36,099 bases of DNA, taken from positions 1 through 36,099 of the forward strand of contig JAHEQB010000079.1 in the NCBI GenBank assembly GCA_019561555.1, read 5' to 3'. The notes under the pieces were generated by a model, which ran no database searches, was not told the DNA's origin, and was given only the letters and a program-made list of their open reading frames with translations. Origin of the DNA: Methanothermococcus sp. SCGC AD-155-C09. Lineage in GTDB: Archaea; AGJL01; Methanococci; Methanococcales; Methanococcaceae. Shown in pieces: positions 8,792 through 16,677 of this stretch. The position numbers and the translations under genes are program-made. Each line of letters opens with the position of its first letter. The first letter of the stretch is position 1.

Positions 8792-9940
8792 TTATCTTAA
8801 TTCCAATACTTTCTTTTTCTCAGCCTCGGCACAGGATAGACAGAGTAAGCACATTACACAGTACCCCTTTAATGGTATCTTTCCCCTGCTTAATCTCAAG
8901 GTTTTCATAGGACATACTTCAACACACTTGCCACACTTATCACATAAATGTGGGCTAAACTCTATTCTATTATAATTCTTCCCCCTATGATTTATAGTAC
9001 CTAATTTCAAGGCCCCAGTTGGACATGCCACAGTACATGCTCCACAAACTATACACATTTTTATAGTTTTTGTTTTTTTATCTGCCACAATTGCATCTGT
9101 TGGACATACTTTGGAACATTTTTCTAATATATCATAGTCCTTCTCAATAATTACTAAGCCCTCATCTGTAATTGGATGTGCTGATTCGTATTTTACCTCC
9201 AAGGTTAGAGCATCTACAGGACAGGCCTTTACACATAATTCACATGCAGGACAGGCCTTTGGTAACTTAACTATGAGTTTTTTTCTATTAAATTTTATCA
9301 TATTTCCAGGACAGGTCTCAACACAAACTATACATCCTATACATTTATTCTCATCAACCTCAAACTTAAGTATTTCTTTCTTTCTCTTCTTAGGTATCTT
9401 ACCTGAAACAAATATGGCATTCCATGGACAGGTTTGGGCACAGATGGAGCAATATATACATTTATCTTTATCAATAACGGCTCTGTTATCCTCCATGGTT
9501 ATGGCATCTACAGGACATACTGGAACACAGATTTCACATCCCACACAATCATCAGTAACACCTATTGGCTCCTCAGGTATTTTGATTTCCTTGGGAGGCT
9601 TTTCAATTAAACCAGGTATGGATATTATGTCTATTGGACATATCTCAACACATCTTTTACATAGGACACAGTGTCCCTTGGAGTAGGGAAGTCTATCATC
9701 AACCTTTTTTATCTTTGTAGGACATGCCTCTGCACAGGCTCCACATTTTATACACTTTGATGGTTTAAATGCCACCACGTTATTTGATTCATATAGGGCC
9801 CCAGTGGGACATGCATTAACACATTGCATACATAAAATACAAACCTTAAATGGGGCTATCTCAATGGCTTCCATAGGACAGATGGCAGCACAGGCATTAC
9901 ATACTAAACAGGCTTCCTCTTGAATTTTAATACCACCCAT
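8792..9940 (-). CDS. vhuB: Polyferredoxin associated with the F420-non-reducing hydrogenase
   Basis: This 382-residue protein is built almost entirely of tandem ferredoxin-like repeats. Ten complete CxxCxxCxxxCP motifs are visible. A degenerate ninth unit ([12 protein letters not shown]) retains only two cysteines, and the last unit is [10 protein letters not shown]. It would therefore carry roughly eleven [4Fe-4S] clusters. VhuB/MvhB polyferredoxins accompany the Vhu hydrogenase and are thought to pass electrons; the exact acceptor is not settled. The start is preceded by AAGGAGG. The gene lies between vhuU and fwdB, as in M. jannaschii. The 155 bp to fwdB are AT-rich with nothing recognisable. 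Confidence 0.92.
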   Translation of the reverse strand: MGGIKIQEEACLVCNACAAICPMEAIEIAPFKVCILCMQCVNACPTGALYESNNVVAFKPSKCIKCGACAEACPTKIKKVDDRLPYSKGHCVLCKRCVEICPIDIISIPGLIEKPPKEIKIPEEPIGVTDDCVGCEICVPVCPVDAITMEDNRAVIDKDKCIYCSICAQTCPWNAIFVSGKIPKKRKKEILKFEVDENKCIGCIVCVETCPGNMIKFNRKKLIVKLPKACPACELCVKACPVDALTLEVKYESAHPITDEGLVIIEKDYDILEKCSKVCPTDAIVADKKTKTIKMCIVCGACTVACPTGALKLGTINHRGKNYNRIEFSPHLCDKCGKCVEVCPMKTLRLSRGKIPLKGYCVMCLLCLSCAEAEKKKVLELR

Positions 9941-9970
9941 ACTAAACCTCCTTGCAGGTGAATTAAGTAT

Positions 9971-10080
9971 TATAGTTAAGCATATGATCTTTTAAATTTA
10001 TAGTAGGAACATAACTCCCTGAACTCGTCCTTTAAAAGTATATAAATAATCACTTTCAAAATATTATGTTCCTTACTATA
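9971..10080. mobile_element. 110-bp mini-element with family termini, upstream of vhuB
   Basis: The left end TATAGTTAAGCATATGAT (9971-9988) and the right end ATTATGTTCCTTACTATA (10063-10080) are the same termini as in copy E. A second inner terminus (TATAGTAGGAACATAA) follows at about 10000. The CCAGTGCTTAGG core is absent, so this looks like an internally deleted copy. It occupies part of the 330-bp vhuU-vhuB gap. The rest, up to the vhuU SECIS, is T-rich. Confidence 0.6.
10038..10047 (-). promoter_or_regulatory. Putative TATA box for vhuB
   Basis: ATTTATATAC on the minus strand lies inside the mini-element, about 100 bp before the vhuB ATG. It would place a transcript start near 10015 and a leader of about 75 nt. 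Inferred from sequence only. Confidence 0.35.
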
Positions 10081-10237
10081 ATTATTTAATATTTTTTTAT
10101 TTTTTATATATATTTAATTTTTTATTTTTTTAATTATTTATTATTTTTATTATTTATTTTTTTATTTATTTTATTATAATTATTTTATCTTTTTTTTAAA
10201 TTATTTTAATTATTTATTTTATTATTTTTATTTTTTC

Positions 10238-10269
10238 CCTACAACCTCCCATAAGGGTTTGGTTATAGG
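10238..10269 (-). promoter_or_regulatory. SECIS element of vhuU, with a variant internal loop
   Basis: On the minus strand a 9-bp lower stem (CCTATAACC with GGTTGTAGG, one G-U pair) leads to an internal loop AAA opposite A. Above it is the apical stem CCC/GGG with loop TTAT. The usual 5' loop sequence is GAA, as in the other three SECIS elements here. The element starts two bases after the vhuU stop codon. Confidence 0.8.
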
Positions 10270-10271
10270 AT

Positions 10272-10409
10272 TTAATCCTCTTTTTTTATTTCAAATATTA
10301 CTTCTCCCTTTTTATTTTTAACAATCATGTGGGCAGCACATGAGTATCATGGGTCATAAGCCCTTAAAACCATTTCTATGAGGTTCAATTTTTTTTCATC
10401 TATGTCCAT
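10272..10409 (-). CDS. vhuU: Selenocysteine peptide of the F420-non-reducing hydrogenase
   Basis: This 45-residue gene contains one in-frame TGA (10349-10347). The product starts MDIDEKKLNL and carries AYDP-Sec-YSCAAH at residues 18-27, which is the C-terminal DPCxxCxxH nickel-binding motif of [NiFe] hydrogenase large subunits with selenocysteine replacing the first cysteine. In methanococci this piece is a separate small subunit that completes the active site of VhuA and is processed after the histidine. Here that would leave 27 residues and remove the tail MIVKNKKGEV onward. GGTGATAG precedes the ATG. The gene is 31 bp after vhuA. A standard ORF call misses it. Confidence 0.95.
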
Positions 10410-10440
10410 ACTATCACCTTTAATAGCATTTACATAGTAT

Positions 10441-11697
10441 TTACTTAAAGATCTCTGTTGCAGCCTGTTGAATGGCCTTTTCCATTGTAGGTACATTGTG
10501 AGTTGAGGCCACTATCATATTGGCCTTTATAACAATTCCCCTATCATCTGTCTCATAATTATGTATTAATACCCCTCTTGGAGCCTCTACAACACCAACA
10601 CCATTGCCTGCCTTTGGTTCTACCTCCACCTTTATATCTGTGGAGGTAATTTCACTATCCTCTAAAAGTTCCTTGGTTCTCTCACAGGCCCCCAATAATT
10701 CTACAAGTCTTGCATGATTGTAGGCCAAGGATTGATTAGCAGGACTTCCAAATAAATCTATAAACTCCTTTCTGGCCTCCTCAGCCAAAGGTGTTGCCAT
10801 ACTATCACATACATTCATCATTGCCAAAGGACCCACTCTATAAATACCTTCAGGATATCCTGCCTTTTTACAGTAGGGATACTTTACATAACTGTGAGGT
10901 ACAGTATGTTCTCCAATATACTCTAAATATTCTGAAGGCATAAATTCTATTTTTTCACTACCATCAGGGGATAGGAATCTTAAATTACCATCATAAAAAT
11001 TATGCTTTCCATCCTTAACTATACCTAAATACCAGGTATCTATTGTTCCCAAGGATTTTATTTCATCCATGTACTGTTCATTTAATGATTTAATTAAATC
11101 AATACTTTCCTTTGAATACTCTATCATAGTGTCAATTTCCTTTAAAAATGCATCTCTCTCCTCTTCACTTAGGTTCTTGGATATTCCTCCAGGAATTCCA
11201 GTCACCGGGTGAATAGGCCTTCCTCCAGTCTTTTCTATTAATGTCTGACCAAACTTCCTCATGGCTATTGCCTTTTTAGCAACCTCTGGAGCCTTATCTA
11301 TGATCCCCACAATGTTTCTAATTGAAGGATCTGCATCAGGACCTAATACTAAATCTGGAGCCGCAAGATAGTAGAAGTGTAGGGCATGACTATGTATCAT
11401 GTTCCCCATAAGCATTAATTCCCTAAGTTTTTTAGCAGCACTTGGAATTTCAACCCCCCAAGCAGCATCAACAGCCTTAACACTTGCAAGATGGTGGGGA
11501 GTTTGACATATTCCACAGATCCTAGTTATAATCCTTGGTACCTCTTCAGCAGGTCTTCCTACAACAAATTGCTCAAACCCCCTTATTGCAGTAATGTGCA
11601 ATTTAACATCTGTTGGTTTTCCTGAATCATCCAATGTAATTGTAACTTTACCATGGCCCTCAACACGACTTATTGGCTCTATAGTAACTTTACCCAT
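10441..11697 (-). CDS. vhuA: F420-non-reducing hydrogenase large subunit
   Basis: This 418-residue [NiFe]-hydrogenase large subunit begins VTIEPISRVEGHGKV and holds the N-terminal nickel motif RICGICQTPHH at about residues 61-71. It ends at QQAATEIFK without the second CxxC motif, which is supplied by VhuU encoded just downstream. This split is characteristic of the selenium-containing Vhu enzyme. The hydrogenase oxidises H2 and delivers electrons through VhuD to HdrA. GGTGACC precedes the ATG. A possible TATA element (TTTATAAAA, near 11725) lies close upstream, so vhuA may have its own promoter in addition to read-through from vhuG. Confidence 0.96.
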   Translation of the reverse strand: MGKVTIEPISRVEGHGKVTITLDDSGKPTDVKLHITAIRGFEQFVVGRPAEEVPRIITRICGICQTPHHLASVKAVDAAWGVEIPSAAKKLRELMLMGNMIHSHALHFYYLAAPDLVLGPDADPSIRNIVGIIDKAPEVAKKAIAMRKFGQTLIEKTGGRPIHPVTGIPGGISKNLSEEERDAFLKEIDTMIEYSKESIDLIKSLNEQYMDEIKSLGTIDTWYLGIVKDGKHNFYDGNLRFLSPDGSEKIEFMPSEYLEYIGEHTVPHSYVKYPYCKKAGYPEGIYRVGPLAMMNVCDSMATPLAEEARKEFIDLFGSPANQSLAYNHARLVELLGACERTKELLEDSEITSTDIKVEVEPKAGNGVGVVEAPRGVLIHNYETDDRGIVIKANMIVASTHNVPTMEKAIQQAATEIFK

Positions 11698-11843
11698 AAT
11701 AGGTCACCATGTTTTATTTAATTTTTATAAATATTAATTAATATAATTAAATAATAATTAATGGATATAATTACAATTAATAGGTAGTATAACAATCAAT
11801 GAATATACGTTAGATGCATATACAGTCCTTCTTATAATATGAT

Positions 11844-11933
11844 AATTCCATACTTAAAGAGTTTCCTCTGCACTTCCAGTGCTTAGGAGTGTGGAGGAAA
11901 GGAGGTAGTGGTATGGAATTTCTACTCTTTAAG
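11844..11933 (+). mobile_element. Dispersed repeat copy F, core hairpin, inside the vhu cluster
   Basis: The core CCAGTGCTTAGG (11876-11887) sits in a long hairpin, TTTCCTCTGCAC pairing with GTGTGGAGGAAA (11862-11900), capped by TCC/GGA around the loop AGTGCTTA. Two further arm pairs cross each other: AATTCCATAC (11844) with GTATGGAATT (11911), and CTTAAAGAG (11853) with CTCTTTAAG (11925). The termini are not clear. The element lies in the 456-bp gap between vhuG and vhuA and is the only recognisable feature there besides the possible vhuA promoter. Confidence 0.7.
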
Positions 11934-12153
11934 CATTCATTTTCCCTTAAATCTTTATGTATTTTATTTTTTACCTTTTATCTTAGGATTTAGATTAAAT
12001 TTATTACTTTTTTAGGTTATTTTAATTTTATTTTTTTATTATTTATTTTTTAATGTATTTACTTAAATAATCTTAAAATCTCATTAATTATTTTATTATT
12101 AATTATTTTTTTATTTTTTTACCATACTTTATTTTTTTATTTATTTTTATTTT

Positions 12154-13020
12154 TTATTTCTCCACTTTCTTAGGTATTAATGCATCAGCCATTGAGAATC
12201 TATAGAATAGACCTACTTTATCTGGAAGTTTTAGCACTGCATCACCTGTAGGTGCAAAGGCATCTGCTCCTGCAGATCCCTGATCTATAACACCATCTGT
12301 TTTTCCATAGCAACCTCTACAGGGAATATTTACTGATGGACACATTGCCCCACAACCTGCCCTTGTAGCCATACCTAAGCAGGTATATCCCTGTTCATAT
12401 AGGCACACTACTTTATCAGGAATGCCCTCAAAGGTTCTCTTAAGTTCCTTAGGATAGGTACCTTCCTTTTTTCTTTGACATTCATCACAGAGTATTTTTG
12501 TAGGTATGTTAGGTTTCTTACCTTCCAATAGTGCCACTATTAAATTTGCATTATGTTCTGGTTTTGGAGGACATCCTGGTACTGTATAATCCACCTTTAT
12601 AATATGGGATACTGGATACACCCTATCCAATAGTTTTGGAATATTTTCCTCTGGAATTTCACCGGGATTATCTGTTGAATTGGTAGAGTAGGCTTCATTC
12701 AATAAATTTTTGTTGGGGTATAAATTACCAAGGGCAGGGATACCCCCATAAGCGGCACATGTTCCCCATGCCACCACAATTTTTGATTTTTCTCTAATTT
12801 CCTCTATAAGGTGCTTATCGTGCTCATTTCTGGCTCCCCCCTCTATAAGGAATACATCTATGCCCTCTGGAATTTCCTTTATATCTGCTACAATAGGCCC
12901 ATAAACAATTTCCAAATTGGGGAGAACATCTAAAAGTTTTTCGTGAAGATCCAACAGTGACATGTGGCAGCCAGAACATCCACATAATTGAATCATTCCT
13001 ACTTTCACTTTATCTGCCAT
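12154..13020 (-). CDS. vhuG: F420-non-reducing hydrogenase small subunit
   Basis: This 288-residue small subunit carries the electron relay of the [NiFe] hydrogenase. Proximal-cluster ligands are visible in QLCGCSGCHMSLLD (about residues 12-25), WGTCAAYGGIP (about 85-95) and VPGCPPKPEH. The C-terminal half holds the further clusters (CDEC, then GYTCLGMATRAGCGAMCP and PCRGCYG). The ATG is preceded by AAGGGTGA. The gene follows vhuD by 124 bp. It acts in the soluble Vhu/Mvh-Hdr complex. Confidence 0.95.
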   Translation of the reverse strand: MADKVKVGMIQLCGCSGCHMSLLDLHEKLLDVLPNLEIVYGPIVADIKEIPEGIDVFLIEGGARNEHDKHLIEEIREKSKIVVAWGTCAAYGGIPALGNLYPNKNLLNEAYSTNSTDNPGEIPEENIPKLLDRVYPVSHIIKVDYTVPGCPPKPEHNANLIVALLEGKKPNIPTKILCDECQRKKEGTYPKELKRTFEGIPDKVVCLYEQGYTCLGMATRAGCGAMCPSVNIPCRGCYGKTDGVIDQGSAGADAFAPTGDAVLKLPDKVGLFYRFSMADALIPKKVEK

Positions 13021-13064
13021 ATATTAATCACCCTTATTAAAATAATAAATATTAAAATAAAATA

Positions 13065-13080
13065 CCTCCTACTTTGGAGG
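13065..13080 (-). other. Small hairpin between vhuD and vhuG
   Basis: CCTCC and GGAGG form a 5-bp stem with a 6-nt loop, followed on the minus strand by TATTTTATTTTAA. It lies between the vhuD SECIS and vhuG. It could weaken transcription or be a processing site; the function is not shown. Confidence 0.3.
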
Positions 13081-13088
13081 CAGTCATT

Positions 13089-13115
13089 CCATAGGTCCAT
13101 ATAGGTTCCCCATGG
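13089..13115 (-). promoter_or_regulatory. SECIS element of vhuD
   Basis: On the minus strand CCATGGG pairs over 7 bp with CCTATGG (one G-U). The internal loop is GAA opposite A, and the apical stem CC/GG closes TATAT. It lies 29 nt after the vhuD stop and is the only SECIS seen for the two TGA codons of vhuD. Confidence 0.85.
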
Positions 13116-13144
13116 AACTCATCCTTTTTAATATTTCTTTTCCT

Positions 13145-13558
13145 TTAACCCTGACTGGATTTGAGAGGATTAGGGCCTAATTTATTGATTCTTTCGGACA
13201 TGAGATTTGATGCCTCAACAAACTTGGCGGCATCTGCTGCACTCATGAAGAACATCTCTATCCTTTCTCCCCCTATCCCAAGTTCCTCCAATATTTCCTT
13301 TGTAAGTTTAACTCTTTCTTCGGCCCTAAAGTTTCCAGTCTCAAAGGCACATTCATGAGGTTTTCAACCAACAACCATTACACCATCGGCCCCCTTTTGG
13401 AATGCCCTTAGTGCATAGGCTATATCAAACCTACCAGTACAGGGTATTCTTACAACCCTAATAGATGCAGGGTATTGCATTTTACTTGTACCAGCCAAGT
13501 CTGCTGCACCATATCCTCACTGGTAGCATGAAAATACTATAATCACTGGATCTTCCAT
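13145..13558 (-). CDS. vhuD: F420-non-reducing hydrogenase iron-sulfur subunit with two selenocysteines
   Basis: The frame runs from ATG 13558 to TAA 13145 and crosses two TGA codons, 13519-13517 (residue 14) and 13366-13364 (residue 65), giving 137 residues. The contexts are VFSCYQ-Sec-GYGAAD and VMVVG-Sec-KPHECAF. With C11, C40 and C70 these positions match the cysteines of MvhD, the [2Fe-2S] subunit that carries electrons from the hydrogenase to HdrA. The frame stays coding-like on both sides of each TGA, and a SECIS follows, so selenocysteine is favoured over mutation. GGTGA lies upstream of the start. Ordinary ORF prediction does not recover this gene. Confidence 0.93.
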
Positions 13559-13593
13559 ATTTTCACCAGTATTTTATTTTAATTTATTTTTAT

Positions 13594-13671
13594 TATAGTT
13601 GGGCATGCCCTCTTAATTATATTCTATTTTAAAGTTTTATATATTCTAAAATATTTTATTGCTCCACTATA
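13594..13671. repeat. 78-bp inverted-repeat block upstream of vhuD
   Basis: TATAGTTGGGCA (13594-13605) and TGCTCCACTATA (13660-13671) are imperfect reverse complements (10 of 12). The spacer is AT-rich. The ends start like the family termini (TATAGT). The block is 36 bp from the vhuD start, so it could be a tiny element or an operator. Confidence 0.4.
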
Positions 13672-13904
13672 ATTATTTTTTAGTTATATTCTATTTCTTT
13701 TAATATTTTTATTTATTTTTTTTAATTATTTGATAATCAATAATTTATTTTTTAAATTATTTATTTTTTAATTTATTTTTTATTTTTTTAATTTTATAAT
13801 TATTTTTTTATTTTTTATTTTTTAATTTTTTTATTATTTTCTTTGATTTATAAAAACTTAAATAAATATTTAAAATCCCATAAGGACTACATAGTCCCAA
13901 TCAA

Positions 13905-13935
13905 CACTATCCTGACAATTTGTCTTCGGATAGTG
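13905..13935 (-). promoter_or_regulatory. SECIS element of hdrA
   Basis: On the minus strand the 8-bp perfect stem CACTATCC/GGATAGTG is followed by the internal loop GAA opposite A. The apical part is GACAAATTGTC, a short stem with a small loop. It lies 150 nt after the hdrA stop, unusually far for this set. A separate palindrome (GGACTATGTAGTCC, 13897-13884) follows it. Confidence 0.82.
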
Positions 13936-14084
13936 CATCATCTTGCGGGATTGTATAACCACCCTAATGTTAATTTAATTAATTTTTATTTTTATTATTT
14001 TTTTATTATTTTTTTAATATTTATTTAATTCTTAGTAATTATTAGCCATATAGTATATAGGTTGTGCCATCCCAAATTATAGTT

Positions 14085-16061
14085 TTAATGATTTACTAAC
14101 TGATGGGCCTCAAATATTCCATCGATTATTGAGATTATCTGCTCATCTCTGTAGTATCTCAATTGCATGGCCCCACTTGGACAGGCTCCACAACAGGAAC
14201 CACATCCTTTACAGGCAATATCATCCACAACTGCTATTAGATGCCCATCTTCTTCTTTATAGGATATTGCATTGTAGGGGCACATTGCTCCACAGATTTC
14301 ACATCCACCACATAAATCTTCATCTGCTAAGGCCCTTATCATTTCTATGTTAAATTCTCCCTTGGACATTGGAATTGCCACAGCACTTGCTGCACCCTTG
14401 GCCTGAGCCACGGTATCTGGAATATCCTTAGGTCCTTGAACTACACCGGCAATGGCTATACCATCAACTTTGGTATTAACAGGAGCCAATTTTGGGTGAA
14501 GTTCCTTTAGGAATCCATCTGGGCTAATATCCAATCCCATCATTTTTGCCAAGTTCTTTGTTTCAGGCCTTGATACAAGTCCTGCAGATAATACCACAAG
14601 ATCTGCCTCAATCTCAAGGACTTCTCCCATTAATGTATCCTCCACTCTAACAATCAAGTTTTTAGTTTCTGGATCTTCAATGATGGTCCCTGGTCTTCCC
14701 CTTATGAACTTAACTCCAAACTGTTCCTGGGCCCTTTGATAGTATTCCTCATAACCTTTACCAAAGGATCTAATATCCATATAGCAGATATATACCTCGG
14801 AGTTAGGGTCGTGCATTTTCATTAATTGGGCATTTTTTAGAGCAAACATACAGCAAATCCTTGAGCAGTATGGATTACCCACCTTTAAATCTCTGGAACC
14901 TACACACTGTATAAATACAGTTCTATGTGGATGCTTTCCATCACTGGGCCTTATTTCATGGCCACCTGTGGGTCCTGCAGGGTTAATCATTCTCTCCAAT
15001 TCTAAGGTTGTTATGACATTATCATAAACCCCATATCCATACTCCTCCTTTAAGGTGGCATCAAATTCATCATAGCCTGTTGCTGTAATAATTGTGCCCA
15101 CCTTTAATTTAATTTCCTTTGGCTCTTGATTGAAATCAATTGCCTCAGGACCACAGGCCCCTTCACATAATCTACAATCTATACAGTAGTTTTTATCGAT
15201 GGTATATATCAATGGGACGGCTTGTGGGAATGGCACATATATGGCTTTCCTAGTACCCAATCCTAAATCAAATTCATTGGGCACCTCTATTGGACACACT
15301 GCGGCACAGGCACCGCATCCAGTACATTTGGATTCATCCACGTATCTTACCTTTTTTTCGACAGTTACTTCGAAATTACCAATATACCCGGAAATTTCCT
15401 TTATTTCGGCATAGGTAATTACTTCAACATTAGGGTGGTTTGCTACTGTAACCATCTTAGGGGCTAAAATTCACAGGGCACAGTCATCAGTAGGGAATGT
15501 CTTGGCCAACTGGGCCATTCTCCCTCCTATGGATTCATCTTTATCTAACAAATAAACCTTATAACCTTGATCTCCTAAATCAAGAGCGGCTTGTATTCCA
15601 GCAATACCTGCTCCAATAATCAAACAGGATTTATCTACCTCTACAACCTTTTGAGGTATGTCTTCCAATCTTTTGGCTCTCTCTACTCCACCAGCAACTA
15701 ATTCCATGGCCTTTTTAGTTGCCTTATCTACATCATCCATATGGACAAAGGAATCCTGTTCTCTAATATTTACAAATTCTAAGTAATAGGGGGATAAGCC
15801 TGCCTCTGCAATACATGTCCTAAAGGTAGGTTCGTGAATCTTAGGAGTACATGCTGCAACAACTATTCTATTCAACTTATAATCCTCTATTGCCTTTTTA
15901 ATTATTTTTTGACCTGGGTCAGAACAATAAAAGGGATATGTCTCTGCATACACTACTCCATCAAGTTTTGAAGCAAATTCCTTTACGGCTTCACAATCCA
16001 CGAAACCATTAATGTTGGCACCGCAGTGGCAAACAAAAACCCCAACTCTGGGGCTATCCAT
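14085..16061 (-). CDS. hdrA: Heterodisulfide reductase subunit A, selenocysteine-containing
   Basis: HdrA is the FAD subunit where electrons from H2 are bifurcated to ferredoxin and to the CoM-S-S-CoB heterodisulfide. The 658-residue product has VGVFVCHCGANI near the N-terminus and an FAD-binding GAGIAGIQAAL around residue 153. In-frame TGA 15473-15471 (residue 197) lies in the context FPTDDCAL-Sec-ILAPK, the place of a conserved cysteine. Four ferredoxin-type motifs follow (CTGCGACAAVCP, CIDCRLCEGAC, CGGCEICGAMCP, CKGCGSCCGACP). The start at 16061 is chosen because GGAGGTGA precedes it. A methionine 25 codons upstream (16136) would translate the leader repeats. HdrB and HdrC are not in the window. 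Confidence 0.95.
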
Positions 16062-16071
16062 ATATTCACCT

Positions 16072-16129
16072 CCATATATGGGTTTATAATCTATATGTAT
16101 TTGTCTATATCTATGTATAGGTTTATAAT
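16072..16129 (-). repeat. Direct repeat in the hdrA leader
   Basis: Two copies of a 19-bp sequence occur on the minus strand, ATTATAAACCTATACATAG (16129-16111) and ATTATAAACCCATATATGG (16090-16072). They match at 16 of 19 positions and start 39 bp apart. They lie directly upstream of the hdrA ribosome binding site. They could be an operator; the role is not known. Confidence 0.5.
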
Positions 16130-16266
16130 ATCCCAATATACTAAATGTAATATGTTAAATACCTATTATAAAAATATATGTCTCAATAATATTAATAAGA
16201 TTTATTAAATATATTATACATAATTACAATTTATTCATAAGTTAATTAAAATCAATAAACGAAAAA

Positions 16267-16275
16267 TATATATAT
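16267..16275 (+). promoter_or_regulatory. TATA box for the candidate structured RNA
   Basis: TATATATAT, preceded by the purine-rich CGAAAAA, lies about 30 bp upstream of ATGC at 16295-16298. That arrangement resembles stable RNA promoters of methanococci. Inferred from sequence. Confidence 0.45.
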
Positions 16276-16296
16276 TAGAAGTATTAATTAGATTAT

Positions 16297-16410
16297 GCAC
16301 GGTGTGGGACAGTGGCAAAATATTTTGTTACACCCCCAATATGCTGCTGATAACACCGTGTGTTGGAGACTCGTTCTCCTAAACCCCATTCCCACCCCCT
16401 CATACCCCAG
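16297..16410 (+). ncRNA. Candidate structured non-coding RNA
   Basis: This is a GC-rich island in very AT-rich surroundings. It folds as a long hairpin: CACGGTGT (16298-16305) with ACACCGTG (16353-16360), then an internal loop GGGA/ATA, then CAGTGGCA with TGCTGCTG, then a smaller top stem closing TTACACCCC. A second hairpin, GGAGA/TCTCC with loop CTCGT (16365-16379), and a C-rich tail follow. There is no coding frame, no T-loop of a tRNA, no C/D boxes and no clear ACA box. I do not recognise the family. It lies between divergent hdrA and carS; the 3' end is a guess. Confidence 0.55.
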
Positions 16411-16677
16411 ATTATCAAAGAATAATTTTAAATGATTTTTTATTGGAATTTAAATATATTCAACACCCCCAATCTATTTTATCCCCTCCCACTTTGTTTC
16501 GTTATAATTTATTTTCTTATATATTATATTTTTTTTAGAGAATTTGAGTATATTGTAAAAAGTTAATATAACATATATCCATATATATAAATATATAAAA
16601 ATATTGTTATTTTGGATATATTTAAATAAGTATTTAATAAATTAAAAAAAATAAAAATTATAAGTTTGAGGGATTTT

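Noticed and set aside
13161-13358. Plus-strand ORF of 65 codons opposite vhuD
   Set aside because: It is a shadow of vhuD, which is itself strongly supported by its family motifs and SECIS.
13843-14028. Plus-strand ORF of 61 codons over the hdrA 3' region
   Set aside because: It covers the SECIS hairpin, is made of AT-rich low-complexity codons and has no ribosome binding site.
16062-16136. A 25-residue N-terminal extension of HdrA
   Set aside because: It translates the leader direct repeats, has no ribosome binding site at 16136, and the internal ATG at 16061 has a strong GGAGGTGA.
16297-16410. tRNA, including tRNA-Sec
   Set aside because: There is no T-loop consensus, no acceptor stem bringing both ends together, and the main hairpin is far longer than any tRNA arm.
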